In this document: one piece after another, positions 1-7,446 of the stretch | How positions within the stretch are numbered: position 1 is the first letter of the stretch | How the letters are laid out: each line of letters begins with the position of its first letter | NCBI GenBank assembly: GCA_964510955.1 | Contig: CAZEDW010000015.1 | Coordinates: forward strand, 1 to 64,000 | Direction of reading: 5' to 3' | From: JAFLCM01 sp964510955 | GTDB taxonomy: Bacteria > Planctomycetota > Phycisphaerae > Phycisphaerales > UBA1924 | DNA: 64,000 nucleotides | Position numbers and translations under genes: made by a program | The notes under the pieces: generated by a model | Told to the model about the DNA's origin: nothing | What the model saw: only the letters and a program-made list of their open reading frames with translations | Database searches by the model: none

Positions 1-1
1 C

Positions 2-658
2 GGGATCGTCTGCACGGGCGAGACGTACAAGAACTGCGTGAAGCTCACGTTTGCGCGGGGCGCGAGCCTTCCCGATCCGTCGGGCCTGTTCAACGCGAGC
101 CTGGAGGGCGGCACGCGGCGGGCGATCGACATCCGGGAAGGGGAGACCGTGCCCGCGGGTGCGTTCAAGGCGCTGGTGAAGGCCGCGGCGGCTGCGTGCG
201 GCGGTTCCCGCACGCCCGGAACGCCGAAGCGCGGGCGCGCGGGCGTGGTGCTGCTCTCGGGCGGCAATCCTCAGATCGCCAAGGCCGACGGCGATGCGCC
301 GGTGCGGGCGTACATCGACGCGATGTCGGGCGGCGGGCCGGGTTGGAAGCGCGACATTGGTCGACGGCTCGATGCGTTGATTGTGAAGGCGGTGCCGGGG
401 GTGCGCAAGGCGGTGAAGTGGAACTCGGCGTTCTACGGGGTCGAAGGGAGCGGCTGGTTTGTGTCGTTCCACGTCTTTACCCGGTACGTCAAGGTTGGGT
501 TCTTCCGCGGGACATCGCTCCGGCCGTTGCCGCCGGGGGGCACGTCAAAGAGCGGGGAGACGCGGTATCTCGACATCCGCGAGGGCGACGAGCTTGATGA
601 GGGGTGCTTCGCATCGTGGGTGAAGCAGGCGGCGGCGTTGCCCGGGTGGGAGCCGTAA
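2..658 (+). CDS. Tandem DUF1801 protein, 5' end outside the window
   Basis: The reading frame is open from the first complete codon at position 2, so the true start lies upstream. What remains is the C-terminal part of one DUF1801 unit (TFARGASLPDPSGLFNASL, then RAIDIREGE) followed by a linker and a complete second unit (VKWNSAFYG, GWFVSFHVF, FFRGTSL, RYLDIREGDELDE, ending LPGW). The two units share the pattern F-x-R-G-x-S-L ... R-x-(I/L)-D-I-R-E-G, so this is an internal duplication. DUF1801/YdhG proteins are small cytosolic proteins of unclear function. GTG at 38 could be mistaken for the start, but the homology continues upstream of it. Family assignment is fairly sure; function is unknown. 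Confidence 0.85.
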   Translation, partial: GIVCTGETYKNCVKLTFARGASLPDPSGLFNASLEGGTRRAIDIREGETVPAGAFKALVKAAAAACGGSRTPGTPKRGRAGVVLLSGGNPQIAKADGDAPVRAYIDAMSGGGPGWKRDIGRRLDALIVKAVPGVRKAVKWNSAFYGVEGSGWFVSFHVFTRYVKVGFFRGTSLRPLPPGGTSKSGETRYLDIREGDELDEGCFASWVKQAAALPGWEP

Positions 659-670
659 GCGGCGGGCGGG

Positions 671-708
671 GTTCAAAAAGACAACCGGGCGCTCGCGGGA
701 GCGCCCGG
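671..708 (-). terminator. Rho-independent terminator of the HU-like gene
   Basis: A perfect 10-bp stem (685-694 with 699-708) closes a GCGG tetraloop. Read on the minus strand it is followed, after TTGTC-type spacing, by a run of five T (675-679). It lies 34 bases past the stop of the minus-strand HU-like gene. The hairpin could also stop plus-strand transcription from the DUF1801 gene, but the T-run is only on the minus-strand side. Confidence 0.75.
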
Positions 709-741
709 CTGAACAAGTGATTTGAGATCCGGTGCTGAAAC

Positions 742-1098
742 TCAGACGAGGGCCTTGAGGCCCTTGAGGGCGCGGACCTTGACGACGTTGCGGGCGGGCT
801 TGGCCTTGACCTGCATCATCTCGCCGGGCTTGAAGGGATTGGGGGCCATGCGGGCCTTGGTGGCGGGCTTGCGGACGACGGTGACCTTCATGAGGCCGGG
901 GACCTGAAAGATGCCGGGCTTCTTGAGGTCGATCTTGAGGATGTCGGTCATCGCGTCGAAGACGGCGGCGACCTGCTTGCGGCTGAGCTCGGTCTGCTCG
1001 GCGATGGTGGTGAAGACCTGGCCCTTGCTGCGGGGCTTGTCAACGCCGGACAGCTTGGGCTTCTTGAAGGCGGGGGCTTTCTTCGTCTTGGCGGCCAT
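742..1098 (-). CDS. HU/IHF-family DNA-binding protein with lysine-rich N-terminal extension
   Basis: This is a 118-residue histone-like protein. After a basic N-terminal extension of about 28 residues (several Lys-Pro and Lys-Lys pairs) comes an HU fold: the helical part TELSRKQVAAVFDAMTDIL, then the beta-arm region with NPFKPGE in place of the usual NPxTGE, and a C-terminal helix ending LKGLKALV. The canonical GFGTF motif is replaced by GIFQVPGL, so it is a divergent member. HU proteins bend and compact DNA as dimers. The ATG has a good ribosome site (AAGGAG). The gene is monocistronic, with a terminator downstream and a hairpin-rich leader upstream. Confidence 0.85.
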   Translation of the reverse strand: MAAKTKKAPAFKKPKLSGVDKPRSKGQVFTTIAEQTELSRKQVAAVFDAMTDILKIDLKKPGIFQVPGLMKVTVVRKPATKARMAPNPFKPGEMMQVKAKPARNVVKVRALKGLKALV

Positions 1099-1124
1099 GC
1101 GATTCTCCTTGTGATGGCGCTTGG

Positions 1125-1153
1125 GCCCGGGGTTTCTGGGAGAAATCCCGGGC
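1125..1153 (-). promoter_or_regulatory. Strong hairpin in the HU-like gene leader
   Basis: A 13-bp stem (1125-1137 with 1141-1153, one G-T wobble) closes a GGG triloop. It lies 15-28 bases upstream of the AAGGAG ribosome site of the HU-like gene. No T-run follows on the minus strand, so it is not a standard terminator. A role in mRNA stability or translational control is inferred from position only. Confidence 0.5.
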
Positions 1154-1173
1154 TTTGAGGGGTTACCTCGTGT

Positions 1174-1204
1174 GCAGGGGGAGCTACACCTCCGTGTACC
1201 CTGC
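1174..1204 (-). promoter_or_regulatory. Second, bulged inverted repeat in the HU-like gene leader
   Basis: Nested complementary arms are seen: GCAGGG (1174-1179) with CCCTGC (1199-1204) outside, and TACAC (1185-1189) with GTGTA (1194-1198) inside, with a five-base bulge on one side and a four-base loop. It sits between the candidate promoter and the start-proximal hairpin. It could be an RNA element or a protein-binding palindrome. Confidence 0.4.
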
Positions 1205-1218
1205 TGATTTCCGCGGGT

Positions 1219-1247
1219 TTTTTAGTGGTTTTCCGCGCGGGGCACAA
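1219..1247 (-). promoter_or_regulatory. Candidate sigma-70-type promoter of the HU-like gene
   Basis: On the minus strand TTGTGC (1242-1247) is followed after exactly 17 bases by TAAAAA (1219-1224). Matches to consensus are 3 of 6 and 4 of 6. A start near 1212 would give a leader of about 115 bases that contains both hairpins. The region is locally AT-richer than its surroundings. Confidence 0.35.
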
Positions 1248-1356
1248 GTGGTTTCGGCGTTTTCCAGCGATTTTTTGCTGAAATTCTTGGCCGCCGGGGC
1301 GCGGGGGCCCAGAACGCCCTCGAGACGCCGACACCCCGAGCGGGCGCCGCGGCGGT

Positions 1357-2487
1357 TCAGGGTGCGCCGACCAGGCCGACCGGGAGCAGGCCCGGCTGGT
1401 TTTCCAGCCCGTCCTCTGGGTGAAAAAGCCCATCAAACCGCTGGTTTTCCAGGGCCGCCAGCAGGCCGCGCCGGAACGCGAGGCGCTTGAGCGGCAGGTG
1501 CTGGGTGTAAAGGAGCGCGAGGAGCTCGTCGTGGTGGGGGCCCTCGATGGCGGAGGCCGGGATCGACGCCAACTGCGCGAAGGCAGCGTTCTGGGCCTGC
1601 TCGGAGCGGGCCTCGTTGGCCACATACTCCCGGCAATAGTCGAGGTTGGCGGGTCGCAGGAGGTCGCTGCCGAAGATCGCCCGGGCGCACCGTGGGGCCG
1701 CGACGGCCAGCCCGTGGGCGGAGTAGCCGAGCCGGAACTCCCTTTGGAGGTAGCCGGCGGGCTCGTAGCGGTGGTGGTGGTGAGCGACGGCGGCGGGTTC
1801 GAACAGGACCGGGGCCTGGAACTCCTCGGTGAAGCGGAAGCCGAACTCGACGTCTTCGTAGCAGCAGTTCGCCAGGCAGGGCCGGAAGCCGCCGATGCGC
1901 AGGGAGTGCTCACGCCGGAAGCTCAGGTTGAGCGTCCAGGCGTGTCGGAATCCCCAGTCGTGGCTGGGGTGGGCGAGTGGTCGGCCCTGAGGAGAGATCA
2001 TCCGGTCATAAAAGAAGACCATGGAGGTCTCGCGGATGAGACGGTCGAAGAGCCGGTCGGGCTGCTCAACGACCCAGGGTGACCAGCCGAGCACCAAGGC
2101 GGGTGCGCCGGATTGGTGGGCGCGGGCGTGGGCGGACAGCAAGCCCGGCTGGGGGATCACATCGTCGTTGAGCAGGAGAATCAGCTCCCCGCGGGCCTCG
2201 GCGAGGCCGAGGTTTTTGGCGTGGGCAGGGCCGAGCCGATCGGTGGGGAGCAGGCGGACCGGGAGGTCGCGCTGGGCGGCCTGGACGACCGCGGCCGCGG
2301 CGGGGTCGTAGCCGTCGGGCACCACCAGCACCTCGGTGCGGCAGGGATCGACGTCCTGGCGGACCAGCGCGGCGAGGCAATCGGCGAGGCGCTCGGGGCG
2401 GTCCCGGGTGGGGATGATGACCGAGAAGAGGGGGATGGCGGGTGAGGCGTTCACGGCGTGTTCGCGGACCTTGGGGTCGTTCCCCAC
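1357..2487 (-). CDS. Family 2 glycosyltransferase
   Basis: This 376-residue protein has the GT-A fold of family 2 glycosyltransferases: FSVIIPTRDRPERLADCL near residue 21, a nucleotide-sugar strand VLVVPDG, and the metal-binding LLLNDDV around residue 108. A later CYEDVEFGFR supplies the acidic ED pair typical of the acceptor side. No signal peptide or membrane segment is seen, so it is probably cytosolic, adding a sugar to a surface glycan or glycolipid. The donor and acceptor cannot be told. The chosen start is a GTG; a second valine or a downstream start near FSVIIP is possible. It is divergent from the PilZ gene. Confidence 0.82.
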   Translation of the reverse strand: MGNDPKVREHAVNASPAIPLFSVIIPTRDRPERLADCLAALVRQDVDPCRTEVLVVPDGYDPAAAAVVQAAQRDLPVRLLPTDRLGPAHAKNLGLAEARGELILLLNDDVIPQPGLLSAHARAHQSGAPALVLGWSPWVVEQPDRLFDRLIRETSMVFFYDRMISPQGRPLAHPSHDWGFRHAWTLNLSFRREHSLRIGGFRPCLANCCYEDVEFGFRFTEEFQAPVLFEPAAVAHHHHRYEPAGYLQREFRLGYSAHGLAVAAPRCARAIFGSDLLRPANLDYCREYVANEARSEQAQNAAFAQLASIPASAIEGPHHDELLALLYTQHLPLKRLAFRRGLLAALENQRFDGLFHPEDGLENQPGLLPVGLVGAP

Positions 2488-2639
2488 TAGATCGGCCTAA
2501 CCGGGGCGGACTTGAACGGGATTTTGAGACGTTGGCTTATCACGCGGTCGGGACGGTTCGATGTTCAGGGACACGCCTTGACGCCGGTGAGGGGTGCGCC
2601 AAGGTGATTGCGCGGCCCACAGAGGCCGGGGAGCCCGAC

Positions 2640-2981
2640 ATGACGCACACGATCGAACGGCGCCGGCACGAGCGGAACATCATGGTTCGACCCTGCAAGT
2701 TGCGGGACCGCCGGAGCCTGCTTTTCTCCGCGGGCGAGACGCACGACGTCTCGAGCAGCGGGGCGATGCTGCGGGTGGACTCGGCGCGGTCGTTCAGCCC
2801 GGGCGACGAGGTTGACCTCGCGGTGGCGTGGAACCACGACGCGATCCTGGCGGCCGACGGGCTGGTGCGGGCGCGGGTTCGGCGGGTGATCCCCATCGAT
2901 TTCCACCACCAGTCGCTGGCCGTGGAGTTCCAGCGGGTGGAGGGCGGGGTCGGGACTTCCGGGCTTGCTCGCGCCGCGTGA
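2640..2981 (+). CDS. PilZ-like domain protein
   Basis: This 113-residue protein carries the two halves of a PilZ c-di-GMP-binding signature: an N-terminal arginine cluster (RRRHERN, residues 6-12) and a D-x-S-x-x-G stretch (DVSSSGAML) about 35 residues later, followed by beta-strand-rich sequence. PilZ domains bind cyclic di-GMP and control motility, adhesion or secretion through protein contacts. The ATG at 2640 is preferred because the arginine motif begins a few codons later. Codons further upstream in the frame look unlike protein. There is no partner domain, so the target is unknown. Confidence 0.7.
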   Translation: MTHTIERRRHERNIMVRPCKLRDRRSLLFSAGETHDVSSSGAMLRVDSARSFSPGDEVDLAVAWNHDAILAADGLVRARVRRVIPIDFHHQSLAVEFQRVEGGVGTSGLARAA

Positions 2982-2990
2982 GTCGGCGGG

Positions 2991-3218
2991 TCAGGGCAGG
3001 TCGTCGGGGCGTTTTTCAATGATGGATTGACGTTGGCGGTCGTAGACGCACAGGACGCCGGGGGGCTCGTTCTGCAGGGCGGCCTTGTGGCTGCCGTCGC
3101 AGAGGGGGAAGCGCTGGCTGAGGCCGCACGCGCAGACGGAGATGAGCTTTCCCGGCTCGAGGGTGGCGGGGTCGATCTTGACCGAGGCGGTGGCGTCGAG
3201 GCGGATGAGCCTGGGCAT
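2991..3218 (-). CDS. CDGSH-type iron-sulfur protein
   Basis: This 75-residue protein has the full CDGSH (mitoNEET-like) motif CACGLSQRFPLCDGSH. Cys29, Cys31, Cys40 and His44 would give the three-Cys one-His ligand set of a 2Fe-2S cluster. Bacterial members are small cytosolic redox or cluster-transfer proteins. There is a single motif, whereas many bacterial members have two. It converges on the PilZ gene with only nine bases between. Family is certain from the motif; the cellular role is not known. Confidence 0.85.
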   Translation of the reverse strand: MPRLIRLDATASVKIDPATLEPGKLISVCACGLSQRFPLCDGSHKAALQNEPPGVLCVYDRQRQSIIEKRPDDLP

Positions 3219-3271
3219 GGTGGGCGGATGGTAGTGGGTGAGGGGATTCGTCCATTAGCGGCGCGGCGACG

Positions 3272-4246
3272 GTGGTCCGGCGGGTAGACTCACCGCGCGT
3301 GGTTGAACCGGCACCTCAGCGCAGCGATTCCGCGGGCGATCCGCCGCCGCCGGGCGGGGGCAAGGGTCGCGGCGGGGGTGGACCGCTGCAGGCCGCGCTT
3401 TCGGGGTCGTTGCCCTGCGTGGTGTGCGGCTACGAGTTGAAGGGTCTTTCGATCAGCTCGGTGTGCCCGGAGTGCGGGACGGCGGTGCGGGCGACGATCC
3501 TTTATGCGGTGGACCCGGAGGCTGAGGAGTTTCAGCCCCTGTGGACGCCGCGCCTGACGAGCCTGTGCCTGGTGGTGATGCCCGTGGGGGTGCTGGTGGC
3601 TGCTGTGGCGTCGTGGGGCATGCGGGTGCACGACGCGGTGATGGTTTTGGCTTCCAGGGGCGGCTCGGCGGCGGTGTGGGGCTACCCGGTGATGACGGGG
3701 GGCCTGCTGCTGGGCGCGGTGAGCTGCGCGGGGTTTGTGCGCCCGGTGCGGAGCACGCCGTGGTGGAAGTCGGCGGCGACGCTGGGCGCGACGGCGTGCT
3801 TTGCGGTGCTGATCTGGTCGGTGCTGGCGCTGCGGGCGGTGGACACGCCGCGGGCGGCGCCGTACTTCGGGCCGCGGGTGTACCAGGACCGGGTGTTGGT
3901 TCACGCGCTGGCGACGGTGTGCACGGCGCTGATCCTGGCGGGGCTGCGCCCGGTGGCGCGCGACCTGGTGCGCCGGTCGCTGGCGATGCGGACCAAGCGG
4001 GTGGACCGCCAGACGATCCTCGGGATGATCGGGGCGTGCGGGCTGGCGCTGGTGGGCGACGTGCTGCGGTGGTGGGGGGCGGGCGACCAGCCGACGGCGC
4101 TGGCGGTGGGAACGCTTTTGGTGGCGGTGGGGAGTTTGTTTCTGACGCTCGGGCTGGCCAGCGCGATCGTGGACGGGTGGCGGATCGCGCGGGCGATCCG
4201 GTCGCCGGCGCCGGGTCTGAGGCAAGTTGTCGGCGGGCACGCCTGA
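3272..4246 (+). CDS. Zinc-ribbon membrane protein, about six transmembrane segments
   Basis: The 324-residue protein starts with a proline/glycine-rich segment, then a zinc ribbon (Cys49, Cys52, Cys65, Cys68: CVVC ... CPEC), then about six hydrophobic helices between residues 90 and 310. The ribbon-plus-membrane layout recurs in the last gene of this window and is common in planctomycetes, but the function is unknown. The start is uncertain: GTG at 3272 is the longest choice and a GTG about 9 codons later is equally plausible. The nucleotidyltransferase gene follows 46 bases downstream on the same strand. Confidence 0.7.
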   Translation: MVRRVDSPRVVEPAPQRSDSAGDPPPPGGGKGRGGGGPLQAALSGSLPCVVCGYELKGLSISSVCPECGTAVRATILYAVDPEAEEFQPLWTPRLTSLCLVVMPVGVLVAAVASWGMRVHDAVMVLASRGGSAAVWGYPVMTGGLLLGAVSCAGFVRPVRSTPWWKSAATLGATACFAVLIWSVLALRAVDTPRAAPYFGPRVYQDRVLVHALATVCTALILAGLRPVARDLVRRSLAMRTKRVDRQTILGMIGACGLALVGDVLRWWGAGDQPTALAVGTLLVAVGSLFLTLGLASAIVDGWRIARAIRSPAPGLRQVVGGHA

Positions 4247-4292
4247 GCGGGCCGGCGGACCTGTGTGCGACGGCACGCCGTACACTGGAGAA

Positions 4293-5603
4293 GTGTCGCG
4301 CCGACCGGTCGAGCCCCGCGAGATTGCCGTTTCGATCGTGCGGAAGCTGCGCGAGTCGGGGCATGTGGCGTACTTCGCGGGCGGGTGCGTCCGGGACGAG
4401 CTGCTGGGGCGGACGCCGAGCGATTACGACGTGGCGACCGACGCCGAGCCGACGCGGGTGACGGAGCTGTTCCGGAATACTCGGGTGGTGGGGAAGGCGT
4501 TTGGGGTGGTGCCGGTGCGGCTGTCGGGGGTGACGGTGGAGGTGGCGACGTTCCGGCGCGAGTCGGGGTATTCCGACAAGCGGCGTCCGGACAGCGTGGA
4601 GTTCTGCGACGCCGAGGGGGACGCGCGGCGCCGGGACTTCACGATCAACGCGCTGTTCATCGACCCCCTGGACACGGGCGGGGGCCACGGGGAGCGGGGG
4701 CGGGTGATCGATTATGTGGGCGGGATCGACGACCTGAAGCGGGGCGTGGTGCGGGCGGTGGGAGACCCCGACGCGCGGCTGAGCGAGGATCACCTGCGGG
4801 CGCTGCGGGCGGTGCGGTTCACGGCGCGGCTTGGGTTTGAGCTTGACGGGGCCACCGGCGACGCGGTGAAGCGGCACGCGGTGGAGCTGGCGGGCGTGAG
4901 CCGTGAGCGGATCGGCGATGAGCTGAGGGCGATGCTCGGGCACCCGCGCCGGGGCGAGGCGTCGGCGTTGATGCAGCGGCTGGGCCTGGATGGGCCGGTG
5001 CTGAATGAGCCGGGCCCCGGTGGGGCGACCTATTCGAGCGAGCTTCGGCTGCTGCGGCTGCTGCCGGAGGGCGCTTCGTTCGCGGGGTCGCTGGCGGCGT
5101 GGACGATTGATCGGCTCGCCGGCGCGGCGCGGACGGATGGGTCGGTGGTGGCGATTGAGGACCTGGAGCGGGCGTGGCCTGGGGCGGTGGTCCGGCTGCG
5201 GTCGGCGCTGGTGCTGAGCAACGCTGAGCGGGATGAGTTGAAGGGGACGCTGTCGGGGATCGCCCGGCTGCAGCGCGACTGGGGGACGTTGCGGGTGTGC
5301 CAGCAGAAGCGGTCGGCGGGGAGCGCGTGGTTTCCGGCGGCGATCGAGCTTGTTCGGGTTCGGTCTGGGGAGGCCGCGGCAGTCGTGGAGCAGCGGGTTC
5401 AAGAGCTTGCCCAGACCCCCAGCGGGATCTCGCCGGAGCCGCTGGTGAACGGCGATGACCTGATCGCCGCCGGGCTGCGACCGGGCCCGGCGTTTGGTGA
5501 TTGGTTGCACCGGTTGTACGACCTTCAACTGGAAGACCAGCTTGTTTCGAGGGAGCAGGGTGTCGGGCTGGTGCTTGAGTGGGCCAGAGGGAGGCGGAGC
5601 TGA
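4293..5603 (+). CDS. CCA-adding enzyme / poly(A) polymerase family nucleotidyltransferase
   Basis: This 436-residue class II nucleotidyltransferase shows the head-domain motif GGCVRDELLG followed by the metal-binding SDYDVATDA, then RRRDFTINALF and the RNA-binding neck motif EDHLRALRAVRFTARLGF. These define the tRNA CCA-adding/poly(A) polymerase family, which adds CCA or A residues to RNA 3' ends in the cytosol. The two activities cannot be told apart by eye. The GTG at 4293 is preferred because GGAG lies just upstream and the conserved region begins about 20 codons later; a longer start overlapping the previous gene also exists. The C-terminal half is variable. Confidence 0.85.
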   Translation: MSRRPVEPREIAVSIVRKLRESGHVAYFAGGCVRDELLGRTPSDYDVATDAEPTRVTELFRNTRVVGKAFGVVPVRLSGVTVEVATFRRESGYSDKRRPDSVEFCDAEGDARRRDFTINALFIDPLDTGGGHGERGRVIDYVGGIDDLKRGVVRAVGDPDARLSEDHLRALRAVRFTARLGFELDGATGDAVKRHAVELAGVSRERIGDELRAMLGHPRRGEASALMQRLGLDGPVLNEPGPGGATYSSELRLLRLLPEGASFAGSLAAWTIDRLAGAARTDGSVVAIEDLERAWPGAVVRLRSALVLSNAERDELKGTLSGIARLQRDWGTLRVCQQKRSAGSAWFPAAIELVRVRSGEAAAVVEQRVQELAQTPSGISPEPLVNGDDLIAAGLRPGPAFGDWLHRLYDLQLEDQLVSREQGVGLVLEWARGRRS

Positions 5604-5814
5604 TCTATACTCAGCGGAATGGATCTCCCGGCGGGCAGGGAGTCCAAGTCTGGGTTTTGTCGGCCCGAGCGAGCCCGATGCCGGTGTCACTGAGCCCCAG
5701 AGGAACCTGGGGGTGGGTGAGGCGGTATTGATTGTCTGTCGGGGTAACGCGGTCTGGGTCTGCGCCGGGTTCGGCGGCTGGCCCATCCGCCTCAGTTAGG
5801 GAGCTATCGCAGCC

Positions 5815-7356
5815 ATGTTCAAGGCTTTCAGGCGTTCGATGCTGGCGGCGACTCTGGTCTCGGTGTGCGCGCTGGGGGCGATGCTGGCGCCGCGGGCGGT
5901 CGCGGAGGACTCCAAGCCGGCCGACAGCAAGTCGGTCGATCCGAAGCCGGCCAAGCCCGAGGCTCCCAAGACGCAGGACCAGTTGATCCTGACCAACGGG
6001 ACGACGGTGAAGGGGAAGGTCATCGAGGAGAACGCGACCAGCGTCACGATGCTGGTTGAGTTCCCGGGCATGGCGCCGGTGAAGACGACCTATCAGAAGA
6101 CCGAGATCGTGCAGTTGAAGCGTGACGTGGCGGTGGCGCCGAGCGCCGCGGCGAGCGGCTCGACCTCCGCGCCAGAGACCAAGAAGGACAAGCCCAAGGA
6201 CCTGATCAAGGAGAAGCTGCCGCCAACGGTGACCGACGAGGCGACGGCGGCGAAGATCATGGTGCTGAAGCTCACGGGCTTCATCGGCAAGGACGTGTCG
6301 CCGACGCCGATGACGAACCTGTTCAAGGAGATCGACAAGGAGTTTGACGACCTTGACGTGTCGGGTCACGTCAAGAGCGAGCACCGCGAGGACCACGTGG
6401 TGGTGTTCAAGGTGGACGCGAGCACGCCCGACAACCGGGGGTTCGACGGGTTCTTCGCCGCCGAGAAGCTCGCGCCCGAGCTGGAGAAGCAGTTCGAGAA
6501 GGGCCGTCGGGTCGTGTTCTGGATCGAGGACGCGGTCGGCGGGGCGGCGTTCCTGCCGATGATCTCGCCGGAGATCTACTGGATGAAGAAGGGCCGGCTG
6601 CGGGGGAACGGCGACCTCGACAAGTTCGACATCGGCGACAAGATGGTGAACGAGAAGCAGATTTCGCTGCGGCTGGGGCACGCCGAGGGCATCCCGATCA
6701 AGGGTGGGTACGGGGAGGCCGGCGTGTCGGTGGTGCGGGCGCTGGCCCGCAAGCAGAACTGGCTGGTGGTCCGGATGGAGGGCGGCAAGCCGGTCATCCT
6801 GCAGCGCGAGCCCAAGGAGGAGGACCTTAAGGACCACAACTGGGTGATCCTCAAGGACAACGGCGAGGGCAAGTGGAAGGACGACAAGAAGACCGAGGGC
6901 AACGACTTCCTGGTCCTCGAGGCGGACTGGGCGCGGAACCTCGGGCTCTCCAAGGGCACCTGCGACACCGAGGAGGACCTGGTGTTCGCGTTCGGGTTCC
7001 AGCGGAACTACTCGATCATCGAGAAGCCCAAGTCCGCGAAGGTGCTGGACGGGTGGAAGAAGGAGATCGAGAACGCGCTCGACCTGATCCGGCAGCGTCC
7101 GGGGCCGCAGGGCGAGCCGGTCGGGAAGCTGTGGCAGAAGTTCCAGGACGCTGATGTAACGGGGGATTACAACCGCAGGCGTTCGGCGCGCGGGATCAAG
7201 ATCTCGGCGCTGCAGGAGGTGCAGTCGATTCTCCGGCGCTACGCCGAGGTGTTCGACCCCGAGGGTCAGCAGGTGTCGCAGTTGAACGTGGAGATCGAGA
7301 AGCTGAAGCAGGAGGCGGACGCGGACCGCCGTGCTCAGCAGCGGACGGGTCAGTGA
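5815..7356 (+). CDS. Exported ClpP/NfeD-like protein lacking the catalytic serine
   Basis: The 513-residue protein begins with a clear signal peptide (to about residue 31, AVAED), then a small beta-rich module (LILTNGTTVKGKVIEEN ... QLKRD), a charged linker, and a crotonase/ClpP-like fold. It aligns by eye with its downstream neighbour over most of its length. The nucleophile block reads IEDAVGGAAFLPM, with Gly242 where the neighbour has Ser209, and the oxyanion block FKVDASTPDN has lost the glycine pair. It is therefore probably a non-catalytic partner or binding protein in the periplasm. GGGAG precedes the ATG. The C-terminus is a predicted coiled coil. The assignment rests on the neighbour. 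Confidence 0.7.
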   Translation: MFKAFRRSMLAATLVSVCALGAMLAPRAVAEDSKPADSKSVDPKPAKPEAPKTQDQLILTNGTTVKGKVIEENATSVTMLVEFPGMAPVKTTYQKTEIVQLKRDVAVAPSAAASGSTSAPETKKDKPKDLIKEKLPPTVTDEATAAKIMVLKLTGFIGKDVSPTPMTNLFKEIDKEFDDLDVSGHVKSEHREDHVVVFKVDASTPDNRGFDGFFAAEKLAPELEKQFEKGRRVVFWIEDAVGGAAFLPMISPEIYWMKKGRLRGNGDLDKFDIGDKMVNEKQISLRLGHAEGIPIKGGYGEAGVSVVRALARKQNWLVVRMEGGKPVILQREPKEEDLKDHNWVILKDNGEGKWKDDKKTEGNDFLVLEADWARNLGLSKGTCDTEEDLVFAFGFQRNYSIIEKPKSAKVLDGWKKEIENALDLIRQRPGPQGEPVGKLWQKFQDADVTGDYNRRRSARGIKISALQEVQSILRRYAEVFDPEGQQVSQLNVEIEKLKQEADADRRAQQRTGQ

Positions 7357-7446
7357 GCCCGACGCGGTCGCGGGGCGGGAGCCCCGGCGGGACGGAAACC
7401 GGATGATGATCAGGCCGGGCGAGAACCCGGGACGATTGGAGCCACC

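Noticed and set aside
2498..2532. TTGAAC and GCTTAT as a PilZ gene promoter
   Set aside because: The -10 hexamer matches at only three positions.
4293..5603. Naming the nucleotidyltransferase cca or pcnB
   Set aside because: Family motifs do not separate the two activities by eye.
5606..5611. TATACT as a -10 box at the end of the CCA-adding-type gene
   Set aside because: No -35 at a suitable distance; 200 bases from the next start.
5695..5712. CCCCAG-AGGAAC-CTGGGG hairpin after the CCA-adding-type gene
   Set aside because: Six-bp stem and no T-run; not enough for a terminator or riboswitch.
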